A DNA stretch of 64,000 nucleotides from an uncultured Prevotella sp. (GCA_947164965.1 CAMUYR010000006.1:1-64000); one strand, 5' to 3'; shown: positions 7,698 through 17,224, counted from the first letter of the stretch. Notes: a model not told the origin generated them from the letters alone. A program made the numbers and translations.

Positions 7698-8482
7698 TGC
7701 TGTGGCACGTTAGTCAGAGGAGCAGAAAGTTGTGGAGTAGCAAGCGTATCAGGTACTGACGGACGTGGCTGTGGTTCAGCAACTTCCTCCAGTCCGTTCA
7801 TGCGAGCCTCGTTCTCCTGAGCTGTCTTATAGTAATCCTTGACATAAGAATCCTCTTTGAACTTTCTGGTAGCCTTCGACATGATATCCTCTATCTGAGG
7901 TGTCAGAATGGGATAACGATACTGACTGGTAATCATCATAAAGACACCAGGGCCCAGAACGTTATCGAAGTTATCAACGATAAACTTAGTCACCAATGCG
8001 TCTTCCTCCTGAGCTATCTGAGCAGCCTCAACGGAAAGTTTCTGGTTGATCACATCCTCGTCGATGCCATCAAGCAACATCTGGCTCTGACGATGCGACA
8101 ACTCGTTCATGCGGTTAGACAACTGGTTATGTTTGTCAATGAATTTATAGAGACTATCGTTGAGCGGAGTACCTCCTACACTCTGCATCGCATCATCAAT
8201 CTTAATGGTAATCTCCCCTTCCTCCAGCACGATGGGCATTATGCTCTCGTCGTCCATAAAAAGGTTAGCCATACGGACGGTGTCAAGAAGTCCGGCAAAA
8301 TGGAATTCGCCATGCACCACATCGCAGGAATCAATATTCTTTACTTCACCACCTTTAACAGCTTTCAAATACAGCATATTGCCATCAAGTGCTGACACTG
8401 ATGAAGAACCTTGCACGTGGTATGAACTAGCACACGACGTGAAGGCGGCAATAACTGCAAATGCATAGAGTATTTTATTCAT
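7694..8482 (-). CDS. DUF4369-type lipoprotein
   Basis: This 262-aa protein starts at the ATG giving MNKILYAFAVIAAFTSC, a lipoprotein signal peptide with lipobox FTSC. The frame is open further upstream, but that part crosses the promoter box at 8513-8520. The N-terminal domain (about 20-110) has the DUF4369 look: a short strand, an LYLKAVKGGEVKNIDS core and a GEFHFAG turn. The second half is helical and ends in a Pro-rich tail. In Bacteroidota this domain often precedes thioredoxin-like domains, but no CxxC is present here. The function is unknown. Confidence 0.75.
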   Translation of the reverse strand: MNKILYAFAVIAAFTSCASSYHVQGSSSVSALDGNMLYLKAVKGGEVKNIDSCDVVHGEFHFAGLLDTVRMANLFMDDESIMPIVLEEGEITIKIDDAMQSVGGTPLNDSLYKFIDKHNQLSNRMNELSHRQSQMLLDGIDEDVINQKLSVEAAQIAQEEDALVTKFIVDNFDNVLGPGVFMMITSQYRYPILTPQIEDIMSKATRKFKEDSYVKDYYKTAQENEARMNGLEEVAEPQPRPSVPDTLATPQLSAPLTNVPQQ

Positions 8483-8512
8483 AAATATATGCGAACATTC
8501 AAATTTCATCGG

Positions 8513-8520
8513 CAAATGTA
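8513..8520 (-). promoter_or_regulatory. -7 box before the DUF4369 lipoprotein gene
   Basis: TACATTTG on the minus strand, 30 nt before the ATG at 8482. It supports that start over the upstream extension. Confidence 0.5.
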
Positions 8521-8579
8521 CAACCTTATATCGAAATACGGAAATATATTTGCGCATTTTAAAACATTTGCGCAATTAT

Positions 8580-8981
8580 TTAGTTTTTTTTGCCATCTTT
8601 TTCTAATTCATTAGCAATTCTATGGTTGGAATACAACTGCAGGAGTGCAGCAACAAGCAAGACGACTATCCAATTGTTGTGTACATATTTAATATAAGAA
8701 AGATAGTTGATATGGAAAAAATTACTACTATTAGCTATCATCAGCAAGGCTGCCACCAAGAACAATGCATCGCTCAACAACATGATACGACGCAGACGAC
8801 GGATGGTAAAATTAGGACCATCGTAACGTTGACGCATCTGCATGGCTGCAAACATCAAGGCACCTGGGGCAAACACATAGCAGGCCCAAGACTGCAGGAA
8901 GATAGCAGAGCCAGCTCCTACCACCATCAGCAGTCCACCTATCAGCAGGATAGCTGTTTCAAGTTTACTTAGCACTCTCAT
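8580..8981 (-). CDS. four-TM membrane protein of unknown function
   Basis: This 133-aa protein has four hydrophobic helices (about 10-28, 32-46, 66-82 and 103-116) and basic connecting loops, with no enzyme motif that I recognise. Its first 17 bp overlap the end of the ftsB-like gene, so it belongs to that transcript. Membrane proteins of this size next to ftsB are common in Bacteroidales, but I cannot assign a role. Confidence 0.7.
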   Translation of the reverse strand: MRVLSKLETAILLIGGLLMVVGAGSAIFLQSWACYVFAPGALMFAAMQMRQRYDGPNFTIRRLRRIMLLSDALFLVAALLMIANSSNFFHINYLSYIKYVHNNWIVVLLVAALLQLYSNHRIANELEKDGKKN

Positions 8982-9312
8982 TGTTAACTGTCAATGCTGA
9001 TTCTTGATCATCGCTGAGCACGAAAACGTCCTCATCGTCGGTCTTCATGAAATAGCGCTCGCGAGCTATCTTCTCGATTGCCTTGGGATTAGAGTCGAGC
9101 ATACGAATCTGCTCCTGATCGTGATGATAACGATCGGTATAATCCTTTATTTCGCTCTCCAACTCACTGATACGCTGGCGATTACGCAGATGATTCCATA
9201 CACTGTTCTCGTCGACGAAACCTACGACGACAATGGCGATGAGGGCCGCCACAATATATTTCAGCGATGGTATGTGATAAACTTTCAGCAGAAAAGATTT
9301 TACCTTCTTCAT
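8965..9312 (-). CDS. FtsB/DivIC-like septum formation protein
   Basis: This 115-aa protein starts at the ATG giving MKKVKSFLLK; the longer open frame upstream crosses a promoter and is not used. One TM helix (about residues 18-33) is followed by a coiled coil (RISELESEIKDYTDRYHHDQEQI) and the LDSNPKAIEKIARERYFMKTDDEDVF segment, the hallmark of the FtsB/DivIC family. Family role: a periplasmic scaffold that links FtsL and FtsQ in the divisome. It heads the long leftward operon. Confidence 0.85.
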   Translation of the reverse strand: MKKVKSFLLKVYHIPSLKYIVAALIAIVVVGFVDENSVWNHLRNRQRISELESEIKDYTDRYHHDQEQIRMLDSNPKAIEKIARERYFMKTDDEDVFVLSDDQESALTVNNESAK

Positions 9313-9332
9313 ATTTTTTTCTTTTTCGCTTG

Positions 9333-9340
9333 CAAAATTA
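9333..9340 (-). promoter_or_regulatory. -7 box of the ftsB-to-exbD operon
   Basis: TAATTTTG on the minus strand, 20 nt before the ATG at 9312; divergent from the dnaX promoter. Confidence 0.45.
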
Positions 9341-9384
9341 CAAAATAAATATGAATTATCAATTGCGAATTCTCCTTTTTTTTG

Positions 9385-9392
9385 TACCTTTG
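9385..9392 (+). promoter_or_regulatory. -7 box of dnaX
   Basis: TACCTTTG ends 22 nt before the ATG at 9415. A TTG further upstream at 9382 lies within the promoter and is excluded as a start. Confidence 0.6.
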
Positions 9393-9414
9393 CATGCAAA
9401 ATCATAATAAAACT

Positions 9415-11178
9415 ATGGAATATATTGTTTCGGCCCGTAAATATCGCCCTACCACCTTCGACACAGTGGTTGGTCAACAGGCGTTGACTACCACCCTTAA
9501 GAATGCCGTGAAGAGCGGAAAGCTGGCTCATGCCTACCTCTTCTGCGGACCACGTGGTGTTGGTAAGACCACCTGTGCCCGTATTTTTGCCAAGGCCATC
9601 AACTGTATGTCGCCCACTGCCGACGGCGAGGCTTGTGGACAGTGTGAGAGCTGCCAGGCGTTCAATGAGCAACGCTCGTTTAACATCTTCGAACTGGATG
9701 CCGCATCGAACAACAGCGTCGAGCATATCAAGTCGCTAATGGAGCAGACGCGCATACCACCGCAGGTAGGTAAATACAAGGTCTTTATCATTGACGAGGT
9801 ACACATGCTCTCGACAGCAGCCTTCAACGCCTTTCTGAAAACGTTGGAAGAACCACCCGCACACGTCATCTTCATTCTGGCCACGACGGAGAAGCATAAG
9901 ATTCTGCCAACCATTCTGAGTCGCTGTCAGATTTATGACTTCGAGCGTATGACGGTACGTAACACCATCGAGCATCTGAAGAGTGTGGCAGATAAGGAAG
10001 GTATCACCTACGAGGAACAGGCACTGGCTGTCATTGCCGAGAAGGCTGACGGAGGCATGCGAGATGCACTGTCTATCTTCGACCAAGCAGCATCGTTCTG
10101 TCAGGGCAACATCACTTACCAGAAGGTGATTGAGGATCTGAACGTGCTCGATTCAGAAAATTACTTCCAGATTATCGACCTCTCTATTATTAATAAGGTG
10201 GCAGACATCATGGTTCTGCTCAACAATATCATCAACAAAGGTTTCGATGGCGGATTGCTGATACAGGGACTGGCCAAACACGTGCGCAACGTGCTGATGG
10301 CCAAGGATCCACAGACTCTGCCACTGCTGGAAGTGAGCGACCAGCAGCGTCTGCGCTATCAGGAACAGGCCAAGAAGTGCGAGACACCTTTCCTCTATAA
10401 GGCCTTGCAACTGATGAACCAGTGCGACATCAACTATCGCCAGAGCTCGAACAAGCGTCTGCTGGTGGAACTCACCCTGATTGAAATCGCACAGATTACC
10501 CAGCCCGACGAGGGGCCTGCCAGTGGGCGTAAGCCCAGAAGATTGAAATCCCTGTTTAAGCAACTGACACAGCAGTCTCAGCCCACGCAAGCAGCTCCAC
10601 AGGTGGCTACGGTTGAGCCTGTTGCATCAACCCCTGAGCCAAAAGCTGAAGATAGCAAGCCCAAAGCTGAAGATACTAAGCCAAAAGCCAACACGCGTCC
10701 GCAACTGAAAAGTGCTTTAGGCTACTCTTGGAATAATCTGCTCAAAAAGAAAATGCATATTATTCCTGGAACACTAGATGCTAACGACCCCAACGCTGTA
10801 CAGAAAGACGAACAGCAAAATTTCACCCAGCAGGAACTGGAACTGCAATGGATGTCGATGTGTAATAGAATGCCTGCGCAATTCAGTGGTATTGCCACTC
10901 GAATGAAGAACATGAATCCATCTGTGACTGACTTTCCAAATATTGAGGTTTTGGTCGATAATGAACTGGCCTTGCAACAGATGGAGGATATTAAAAACAA
11001 GATTCTCAGTACGCTGAAGCTATACCTGCACAACAACGCCATCACGATGACGATGAGGGTGGCTGAGAAACAGGAGCAAGAGAAGATTCTGACACGTCGT
11101 GAGCAATACGAACTGATGGAAAAAGAAAATCCCTCAGTCGCGAAACTGAGGGAAGTATTGGATTTGGAATTGGCATAG
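9415..11178 (+). CDS. dnaX: DNA polymerase III subunit gamma/tau
   Basis: This 587-aa protein is the ATPase of the replicative clamp loader. The start MEYIVSARKYRPTTFDTVVGQ is the typical DnaX N-terminus. The Walker A is GPRGVGKTT, the zinc-binding cluster is CGQCESC, the Walker B is IIDEVHML, and sensor motifs LATTEKHKI and SRCQ follow. The region at about 385-460 is Pro/Ala/Lys-rich (AEDSKPKAEDTKPKA), the usual linker before the tau-type C-terminal domain. No slippery A-run for a gamma frameshift was noticed. Only 3 bp separate its stop from that of convergent asnA. Confidence 0.95.
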   Translation: MEYIVSARKYRPTTFDTVVGQQALTTTLKNAVKSGKLAHAYLFCGPRGVGKTTCARIFAKAINCMSPTADGEACGQCESCQAFNEQRSFNIFELDAASNNSVEHIKSLMEQTRIPPQVGKYKVFIIDEVHMLSTAAFNAFLKTLEEPPAHVIFILATTEKHKILPTILSRCQIYDFERMTVRNTIEHLKSVADKEGITYEEQALAVIAEKADGGMRDALSIFDQAASFCQGNITYQKVIEDLNVLDSENYFQIIDLSIINKVADIMVLLNNIINKGFDGGLLIQGLAKHVRNVLMAKDPQTLPLLEVSDQQRLRYQEQAKKCETPFLYKALQLMNQCDINYRQSSNKRLLVELTLIEIAQITQPDEGPASGRKPRRLKSLFKQLTQQSQPTQAAPQVATVEPVASTPEPKAEDSKPKAEDTKPKANTRPQLKSALGYSWNNLLKKKMHIIPGTLDANDPNAVQKDEQQNFTQQELELQWMSMCNRMPAQFSGIATRMKNMNPSVTDFPNIEVLVDNELALQQMEDIKNKILSTLKLYLHNNAITMTMRVAEKQEQEKILTRREQYELMEKENPSVAKLREVLDLELA

Positions 11179-11181
11179 CCA

Positions 11182-12219
11182 TTAAATCAACGGCATACCC
11201 ATTTTCTTGCATTCGGCCCGCATGTCATCTGGCCAGATGCTTGCTTGTATTTCGCCAATATGACCTTTCTGAAGTAGAACCATACACAGACGACTCTGAC
11301 CAATACCACCTCCAATGGACAGTGGCAACTCGTTGTTCAGCAGTTTCTGATGGAAATATAGTTTCTCACGTTCCTCCTTGCCTGCAAGTTTCAACTGACG
11401 CAACAGGCTCTCTTTATCCACACGAATACCCATGGATGAGAGTTCGAAGCTACGCTCCAGCACAGGATACCAGATGAGGATATCACCATTCAAACCAGCC
11501 AAGCCATTTTCGCCTATCGTCGACCAATCGTCATAGTCAGGAGCACGGCCATCATGCTTCTCGCCATTCGATAATTCGCCACCAATACCTATGATAAACA
11601 CAGCGCCATAGGCTTCACAGATGGCGTCCTCGCGCTCTTTTGGTGTCTTATTAGGATACATCTTCAGCAATTCCTCTGCATGGATGAACTTAATTTTCTC
11701 AGGTAGGAAGGGCTTCAACTGCGGATAGGTCTCGCAGGTCAGATATTCCGTTCTGCGAATGGCAGCATAGATACGCTCTACCACATTTTTCAGATAAGCA
11801 ATCGTACGTTGTTCTTTCGTGATAACGGCCTCCCAGTCCCATTGGTCTACATACAACGAGTGAAGATTGTCCAGTTCCTCGTCAGCACGGATGGCATTCA
11901 TGTCAGTATAGATGCCATAACCTGGCTCTATCTGGTATTCAGCCAGCGACAAACGCTTCCACTTAGCCAGCGAATGCACTACCTCAGCACGAGCATCACC
12001 AAGATCTTTGATGGGAAAGGTGACTGCTCGCTCGACACCATTCAGGTCGTCGTTGATACCCAGGCCCTGCAACACAAACAAAGGGGCTGTAACACGGCGC
12101 AAGCGCAACTCCGTGGATATATTCTGTTGGAAGAACTCCTTAATCAACTTAATGCCCTGCTCCGTCTGTTTCGTGTCGAGCAGCGCTTGATAGTCTTTGG
12201 GTTTAATCAGTTGACTCAT
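11182..12219 (-). CDS. asnA: aspartate-ammonia ligase (asparagine synthetase A)
   Basis: This 345-aa cytosolic enzyme makes asparagine from aspartate and ammonia with ATP. The class II tRNA-synthetase-like fold shows in VERAVTFPIKDLGDARAEVVHSLAKWKR, the YGIYTDMNAIR strand and the C-terminal LSIGGGIGQSRLCMVLL motif. The ATG giving MSQLIKPKDYQALLDT was chosen; the upstream extension crosses the promoter. It is a single gene. Confidence 0.94.
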   Translation of the reverse strand: MSQLIKPKDYQALLDTKQTEQGIKLIKEFFQQNISTELRLRRVTAPLFVLQGLGINDDLNGVERAVTFPIKDLGDARAEVVHSLAKWKRLSLAEYQIEPGYGIYTDMNAIRADEELDNLHSLYVDQWDWEAVITKEQRTIAYLKNVVERIYAAIRRTEYLTCETYPQLKPFLPEKIKFIHAEELLKMYPNKTPKEREDAICEAYGAVFIIGIGGELSNGEKHDGRAPDYDDWSTIGENGLAGLNGDILIWYPVLERSFELSSMGIRVDKESLLRQLKLAGKEEREKLYFHQKLLNNELPLSIGGGIGQSRLCMVLLQKGHIGEIQASIWPDDMRAECKKMGMPLI

Positions 12220-12243
12220 ATTTACATTTTCTTTTTGCGCCTG

Positions 12244-12251
12244 CAAAGGTA
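12244..12251 (-). promoter_or_regulatory. -7 box of asnA
   Basis: TACCTTTG on the minus strand, 24 nt before the asnA ATG. Confidence 0.6.
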
Positions 12252-12345
12252 CTAATTTTAAGCGAAAAAACAAGAAAAATCAGAAAAAAATTACAAAACG
12301 ACAGACATTTTCTTGATTTACTATCATTTTGTCTACAAAGAAAAA

Positions 12346-12371
12346 GCACGAAGAACCTAAGCCCTTCGTGC
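12346..12371 (-). terminator. intrinsic terminator of the second M6 protease gene
   Basis: A perfect 8-bp stem GCACGAAG/CTTCGTGC with a 10-nt loop is followed on the minus strand by TTTTTCTTT. It lies 7 bp after the protease stop and before the asnA promoter. Confidence 0.8.
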
Positions 12372-12378
12372 AATTTTG

Positions 12379-14676
12379 TTACCTGACAATCAACTTTTTA
12401 CCATTGACGATGTAGAGTCCACGACCCAATTTCCGCATGTCGCTACCCACATAACGTCCATCGAGTGTGAAGATGCGAGACACCTTGTGTTCTAACGTCT
12501 CTACAGTACGGATGGCTGTAGCCATAGGATCTACGACGAGAACCTCGTCCAGGAAGAACCGCCCTTTCGCTGCCTCAAAGGTTATCTTCACGTCACCCGT
12601 AGCAGTGATAGTGGCCTCATAGTCTTTGAAACTACCCTTCTCCATCTCGACTGACGCCACACTAATAGTACCGTCTGAAACGGAGAGGTTCAGCGTTGTT
12701 TCGTCATTCTTTGCATTCCAGGCACCAGCCTTGAAGGTCAGCACGCCAGTGCCGTTTACAGTAAATACAGGCGTTGTAGCAGAGCCGCTTACAGAACTGG
12801 TACCAAACTTAGCACACTGATTGGCGCCAAAGGCCTTGGCAACTACCCAGCCGTCATTATCAGTAACAAAATCGCCACTGGCTACCTGACCACTCCACAT
12901 ACCATCGTTGCCACCCTTTCCAAAACACAGGTCAAACGATTCGTAGAACAGGGCACCCTCAATATCAGTTTTCGAATTTCCATAAACGGTATTGTCGCCT
13001 TCTTCAGTACCACTGTTGTCTGGCGCAAAGTTGAAAGCGACGGTACCGTCAGCATTCTGAGTAATGTCTGTAATAGCAACGTTCATCAGTTTGCGTTCGT
13101 CTATATTCATATTATATAGGAATGCGCGCGGGAGGGACGTGTTAGTCAGCTGGTTGTTATCTGGCTGTGGATAGACGTCACCTTGGATATCAGCAAGGTA
13201 TTGGTTTTTATAGTTATAATACTCATCGACATATACACTAGCTTCTTCATCCGTCTCAGCAGCGTAATACTTCTCTACTGCCTCTTCCATTTTTGCGTAT
13301 AATTCACCTGTCCTGTCCATACCGTCAGCATGGAAAATAGTACATCGCTGGTGGTCGTTAACAGGATAGCCATCAGAGCCATCACTATTACTATTAATCA
13401 GATTATAACACCATATTGTTTCGTCGTAGTCGATATGTAGGATCAGCATACCTTTGGCAGGCGTATAGGCATCCCACCCTTTCTGCTGACGATTCTCCAG
13501 CAGATAGTATTCGTCAGGATGAGCAGCGTTCTTGATAATATACACGTCATCGGCATCCGTCAACGCATGCATATCCTTGACCTCCTGAGCAGAAGTCAGT
13601 TCCGTTGGCTCAATCCATCCAATACAATATTTATCATAACTGGTATAGTTAGAAGGAACAAATCCGTCGCCATTATAGCTGCCACCATCCATCAGTGACC
13701 ATTCGCCCATACCATAGTTGCCGCTATAACTGACATCGTACATATCCGGCAGGCCCAGACAGTGAGAAAACTCATGACAGATGGTGCCTATGCCATTGAT
13801 TTGTAACTTGCCACCCGACGCATACCCCTCGTTGGCGACTGCATAGGTATTGATTCTGATACCTTCCACAATTTCAAAAGCCATATTAGCAGCACTCAGT
13901 TTCCATTCGTGGGGCCAGATGGTGTCTTCAGAGCCGCCATCAGCTTCACCTTCTCCAGCATAGATAATCATCACTTGATCTACCTCGCCATCGCCGTCCC
14001 AGTCGTACTTGCTCCAGTCTGCAACCAAATCCTTGGCCAACATGACAGCCTCGACAATCATCTCCTCTGGATACTTGTCATCGCCGTTCTCGTCGTTTTC
14101 TCCATAATACTTGGCATCCTTGCTGACAGTGACAGGACCCACAACGTCGAAAGTCAATTCAAACTGGCTACGTGACTGGTCTCTGAAGTAGTCAGCTACA
14201 GAGCCACTGAAACCGTTGCTGTCCGAATAGTTATGTGTGTTGGCAACATTTTCGAAGAGAGCGCGGTCGTTCTTCTCCTGAAACTGTACATCATTGAAAT
14301 TAACCAACAATATCAAACCCTTTTGGGGGCCGAAATGGGCAGGATTGGCCATACGCTTCTGAACCATCTTGCGACCATCTGCCACATGAGCCGTCTTCGT
14401 TAGACGCGCAACACGATGGTGTTGTGCCTTTGCACGACGCTGAGCAGCTACCTCGACTGAAGCTCTCGACAACGCCGTGAACCGTCCCTCAGACAGAGCA
14501 TAACGACGTCCATCTGCGCTCTTCCAATAATGTCCAAACTCATCGCCCACCAGCATAGCTTTCACTTGAGAACCATCGTCCGTCGGCAATGTTTTCCACA
14601 ATCCTTTCTTGGCGGGAACAGCCATCATGCCTATTGTGAGCATCGTCAACATCAATATAAACAGTATCTTTTTCAT
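12379..14676 (-). CDS. secreted M6-family metalloprotease with C-terminal sorting tail
   Basis: This 765-aa protein has a signal peptide (MKKILFILMLTMLTIGMMA), a propeptide-like region to about residue 110, then an M6 protease domain with zinc motif HEFSH in GTICHEFSHCLGLPDMYD and an MGEWSLMDGGSYNGDG block. A beta-rich module follows at about 575-720 (FDLCFGKGGNDGMWSG... to FFLDEVLVVD), resembling a jelly-roll adhesion or carbohydrate-binding domain. The end reads TAIRTVE, then FTLDGRYVG, then GLYIVNGKKLIVR, the tail shared with other exported proteins here and probably a type IX secretion signal. It is a paralogue of the protease at 531-1997 but longer. It is monocistronic, with its own promoter and terminator. 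Confidence 0.88.
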   Translation of the reverse strand: MKKILFILMLTMLTIGMMAVPAKKGLWKTLPTDDGSQVKAMLVGDEFGHYWKSADGRRYALSEGRFTALSRASVEVAAQRRAKAQHHRVARLTKTAHVADGRKMVQKRMANPAHFGPQKGLILLVNFNDVQFQEKNDRALFENVANTHNYSDSNGFSGSVADYFRDQSRSQFELTFDVVGPVTVSKDAKYYGENDENGDDKYPEEMIVEAVMLAKDLVADWSKYDWDGDGEVDQVMIIYAGEGEADGGSEDTIWPHEWKLSAANMAFEIVEGIRINTYAVANEGYASGGKLQINGIGTICHEFSHCLGLPDMYDVSYSGNYGMGEWSLMDGGSYNGDGFVPSNYTSYDKYCIGWIEPTELTSAQEVKDMHALTDADDVYIIKNAAHPDEYYLLENRQQKGWDAYTPAKGMLILHIDYDETIWCYNLINSNSDGSDGYPVNDHQRCTIFHADGMDRTGELYAKMEEAVEKYYAAETDEEASVYVDEYYNYKNQYLADIQGDVYPQPDNNQLTNTSLPRAFLYNMNIDERKLMNVAITDITQNADGTVAFNFAPDNSGTEEGDNTVYGNSKTDIEGALFYESFDLCFGKGGNDGMWSGQVASGDFVTDNDGWVVAKAFGANQCAKFGTSSVSGSATTPVFTVNGTGVLTFKAGAWNAKNDETTLNLSVSDGTISVASVEMEKGSFKDYEATITATGDVKITFEAAKGRFFLDEVLVVDPMATAIRTVETLEHKVSRIFTLDGRYVGSDMRKLGRGLYIVNGKKLIVR

Positions 14677-14698
14677 ATTTCTAAGGTTTTCTTATGTG

Positions 14699-14706
14699 CA
14701 AAGGTA
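14699..14706 (-). promoter_or_regulatory. -7 box of the second M6 protease gene
   Basis: TACCTTTG on the minus strand, 22 nt before the ATG. Confidence 0.6.
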
Positions 14707-14750
14707 CAACTTTTATTTGAATAAACAAGGAGCAGTGAGCAAAACATTAA

Positions 14751-14788
14751 AAAAAAGGCAGAAGATTTGGTGGCTTCCGCCTTTTTTT
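14751..14788. terminator. terminator-like hairpin in a divergent promoter region
   Basis: AAAAAAGGCAGAAG (14751-14764) pairs with CTTCCGCCTTTTTTT (14774-14788), giving a stem with A-run and T-run. No gene reads into it from either side, since the M6 gene and the tRNA both point away. Confidence 0.5.
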
Positions 14789-14789
14789 G

Positions 14790-14797
14790 TACCTTTG
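14790..14797 (+). promoter_or_regulatory. -7 box of tRNA-Arg
   Basis: TACCTTTG ends 24 nt upstream of the tRNA 5' end. Confidence 0.6.
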
Positions 14798-14821
14798 CAG
14801 CTGCAAATGCTGAAAAGCACT

Positions 14822-14895
14822 GGTCCCGTAGCTTAGCTGAATAGAGCGTCAGATTCCGGTTCTGAAGGTCTTGGGTTTGAATCCCAACGGGATCA
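14822..14895 (+). tRNA. tRNA-Arg (anticodon CCG)
   Basis: A cloverleaf can be folded by eye. The acceptor GGTCCCG pairs with CGGGATC with one G-U pair. A D arm is present, the anticodon stem TCAGA/TCTGA encloses loop TTCCGGT with CCG at 34-36, and the T arm is TTGGG-TTTGAAT-CCCAA. Discriminator A follows and CCA is not encoded. It reads CGG codons. It is a single tRNA with its own promoter and a strong hairpin downstream. Confidence 0.93.
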
Positions 14896-14927
14896 CTTTT
14901 GATTCGCTGTCACGTAACGAATAAAAA

Positions 14928-14973
14928 ATTGCTAGAATTAATGCTCGCAATTGTTAGCATTAATCCTAGCAAT
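14928..14973. terminator. bidirectional terminator between tRNA-Arg and rny
   Basis: An 18-bp inverted repeat with one mismatch (14928-14945 with 14956-14973, 10-nt loop) is followed by ATTTTCCTT on the plus strand and TTTTTTATT on the minus strand. It would stop both the tRNA and the rny transcript. Confidence 0.8.
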
Positions 14974-14992
14974 TATTTTCCTTAACATGTGC

Positions 14993-16534
14993 TTATTTTG
15001 CGTAGGCTACGGAACGAGTCTCACGAATGACGGTAATCTTCACCTGACCAGGATAGGTCATCTCGTTCTGAATCTTCGAAGCAATCTGTCCGCTCAGTGC
15101 CTCCGTCTCTGCATCGTCCATCTTGTCTGCACCAACGATGACACGAAGTTCGCGACCAGCTTGGATAGCATAGGTCTTGGTGACACCAGGATATGACATT
15201 GCGATGGCTTCGAGGTCGTTCAGACGCTTGATGTAAGCCTCGACAATCTCACGACGGGCACCAGGACGAGCACCTGAGATAGCATCGCAAATCTGTACGA
15301 TAGGAGCCAAAAGGGTCTGCATCTCTACCTCATCATGGTGGGCACCAATAGCATTGCAGATATCGGGCTTCTCCTTGTATTTCTCAGCAATCTTCGAACC
15401 ATAAAGTGCGTGGGGCAGTTCACTCTCCTCATCGGGCACTTTACCAATATCGTGCAACAGTCCTGCACGCTTAGCCTTCTTAGGATTCAAGCCCAGCTCT
15501 GCTGCCATCACAGCACAGAGGTTGGCAGTCTCGCGAGCATGCTGCAACAGATTCTGTCCATAAGAAGAGCGATACTTCATCTTACCAATAATACGAATCA
15601 GCTCTGGATGCAAGCCATGAATACCCAGGTCGATAGCAGTGCGCTTACCTGTTTCAATGACCTCGTTCTCCAACTGCTTCTTGACCTTCGCCACCACTTC
15701 CTCAATACGGGCTGGGTGGATACGGCCATCAGCCACCAACTGGTGAAGGGCCAGGCGACAAGTCTCACGACGGATGGGATCGAAAGCAGAGATCACGATA
15801 GCCTCAGGTGTATCGTCAACCACAATTTCAACACCACAGGCAGCTTCCAAAGCACGGATATTACGTCCCTCACGACCAATCACACGACCTTTCACGTCGT
15901 CGTTATCAATGTGGAACACACTGACACTATTCTCCACAGCTGTCTCAGTGGCTACACGCTGAATGGTCTGAATCACAATCTTCTTAGCCTGCTGATTGGC
16001 ATTGAGCTTAGCCTCGTCCATAATCTCGTTGATGTAGGCTGCTGCATCTGTCTTGGCTTCGTCCTTCATAGCTTCCACCAAACGGGCTTTGGCCTCCTCG
16101 GCACTCAGCCCTGAGAGTTCTTCCAGTTTGGCGCGCTCCTGGAGTTGCATCTTTTCGAGCTCCTCCTGCTTCAGGTTCAGCAGTTTCTTCTCATTATCGA
16201 TACGGGTCTGCTGATTGTCGAGTTCATTCTTACGACGACCCAACTCTTCCTGACGCTGATTAAGTGACATCTCGCGCTGCTTCAGTTTATTTTCACTCTG
16301 CTGAATGTGCTGGTTGCGCTGTTGAACCTCTTTCTCAAGTTCTGCCTTCTTATTGATGAATTTCTCCTTCACCTCCAGCAGTTTCTTTTCCTTGATTACT
16401 TCAGCCTCTTTCTGAGCAGCGCCAATCATCTCGTTATATTTTCCCTTCACTATGAAGCGGAAAAGCATAAATCCGCAGAAGCCACCAACAATCAGTGCTG
16501 CTGCGATTAAAATTAGTGCAAGAATTATTTCCAT
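14993..16534 (-). CDS. rny: ribonuclease Y
   Basis: This 513-aa membrane-anchored endoribonuclease starts mRNA decay. It has an N-terminal TM helix ([18 protein letters not shown]), a long charged coiled coil (about residues 30-200), a KH domain with [15 protein letters not shown], and an HD domain with [11 protein letters not shown] and GAHHDEVE. The ATG giving MEII was chosen because it places the TM helix at the N-terminus; the frame is open 12 codons further upstream. It follows zapA with a 32-bp gap, so it is probably co-transcribed with the cell-division genes. Confidence 0.94.
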   Translation of the reverse strand: MEIILALILIAAALIVGGFCGFMLFRFIVKGKYNEMIGAAQKEAEVIKEKKLLEVKEKFINKKAELEKEVQQRNQHIQQSENKLKQREMSLNQRQEELGRRKNELDNQQTRIDNEKKLLNLKQEELEKMQLQERAKLEELSGLSAEEAKARLVEAMKDEAKTDAAAYINEIMDEAKLNANQQAKKIVIQTIQRVATETAVENSVSVFHIDNDDVKGRVIGREGRNIRALEAACGVEIVVDDTPEAIVISAFDPIRRETCRLALHQLVADGRIHPARIEEVVAKVKKQLENEVIETGKRTAIDLGIHGLHPELIRIIGKMKYRSSYGQNLLQHARETANLCAVMAAELGLNPKKAKRAGLLHDIGKVPDEESELPHALYGSKIAEKYKEKPDICNAIGAHHDEVEMQTLLAPIVQICDAISGARPGARREIVEAYIKRLNDLEAIAMSYPGVTKTYAIQAGRELRVIVGADKMDDAETEALSGQIASKIQNEMTYPGQVKITVIRETRSVAYAK

Positions 16535-16566
16535 AAATATATATATATTGAATAATGTTCTCTCCG

Positions 16567-16875
16567 TCACTTATCTTCGCCAAGCGCTTCTTCGATTTCC
16601 TTGGTCAAACGTGCGAGAACATTATCATAGGGCACCGTATCATTGTTTGCAAGCTCCTTCTGATGCATCAGCGCAATGTCGATGAGCGTCATCAGCGAAA
16701 TGGTATGATCGCTCTTACGACCTTTGTAATAGGCCGCATAGGCATTGTAGCGCTGCGTAATGAGCTTGGCTGCATTGCGATAGTACTCCTCATCTTCTGG
16801 AGCAACCATCACTTCTATTTCTTCGTCATAGACGTGCAGCGTGATATGTTGTTTGCCTCTTTCCTGTCCTGCCAT
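16567..16875 (-). CDS. zapA: cell division protein ZapA
   Basis: This 102-aa cytosolic protein has an N-terminal beta/alpha domain ([33 protein letters not shown]) and a C-terminal helix, the ZapA plan. ZapA crosslinks FtsZ filaments at mid-cell. It lies 12 bp after the 99-aa coiled-coil gene and upstream of rny. No 6S RNA was noticed next to it. Confidence 0.85.
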   Translation of the reverse strand: MAGQERGKQHITLHVYDEEIEVMVAPEDEEYYRNAAKLITQRYNAYAAYYKGRKSDHTISLMTLIDIALMHQKELANNDTVPYDNVLARLTKEIEEALGEDK

Positions 16876-16887
16876 GCTTGTTTCTCC

Positions 16888-17187
16888 TTATTCCTTTTCG
16901 TCGCTGAGGATAGCAATGCATTTGTTTACGTCACGTATGAGCTTCGTCAATCGTTCTTTGGCTCCTGTCAAGTCGCCATCAGTAATCTCGATCATCTTGG
17001 CCATTTTAAGTGAGTCATAGTCATTCTGCTTCTGATTCAGCTTTGCTTGCAGTTGGGAAATATCCTGCTCGCACTTTTCCACCTTATCATACAACTCCTT
17101 ATTCTCCTTTTTCAGAGTCTGAAATCGGAGAATCATTTGCCGTAATCGGGTTTCAAAGTCTGTTAAAGTTTTCTCATTAGGCGTCAT
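16888..17187 (-). CDS. small coiled-coil protein upstream of zapA
   Basis: This 99-aa protein is nearly all coiled coil (FETRLRQMILRFQTLKKENKELYDKVEKCE and on), acidic at the C-terminus, with no TM segment. Its position before zapA and its heptad pattern suggest a ZapB-like divisome partner, which is inference. The start ATG is 20 nt after a -7 box. Confidence 0.75.
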   Translation of the reverse strand: MTPNEKTLTDFETRLRQMILRFQTLKKENKELYDKVEKCEQDISQLQAKLNQKQNDYDSLKMAKMIEITDGDLTGAKERLTKLIRDVNKCIAILSDEKE

Positions 17188-17207
17188 GCTATCTCACTTT
17201 ATCCCCA

Positions 17208-17215
17208 CAAAGGTA
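17208..17215 (-). promoter_or_regulatory. -7 box of the coiled coil-zapA-rny operon
   Basis: TACCTTTG on the minus strand, 20 nt before the ATG at 17187. Confidence 0.6.
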
Positions 17216-17224
17216 GGGAATTTC

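Noticed and set aside
16535..16900. 6S RNA next to zapA
   Set aside because: The gaps are 12 and 32 bp, too short for a 6S RNA.
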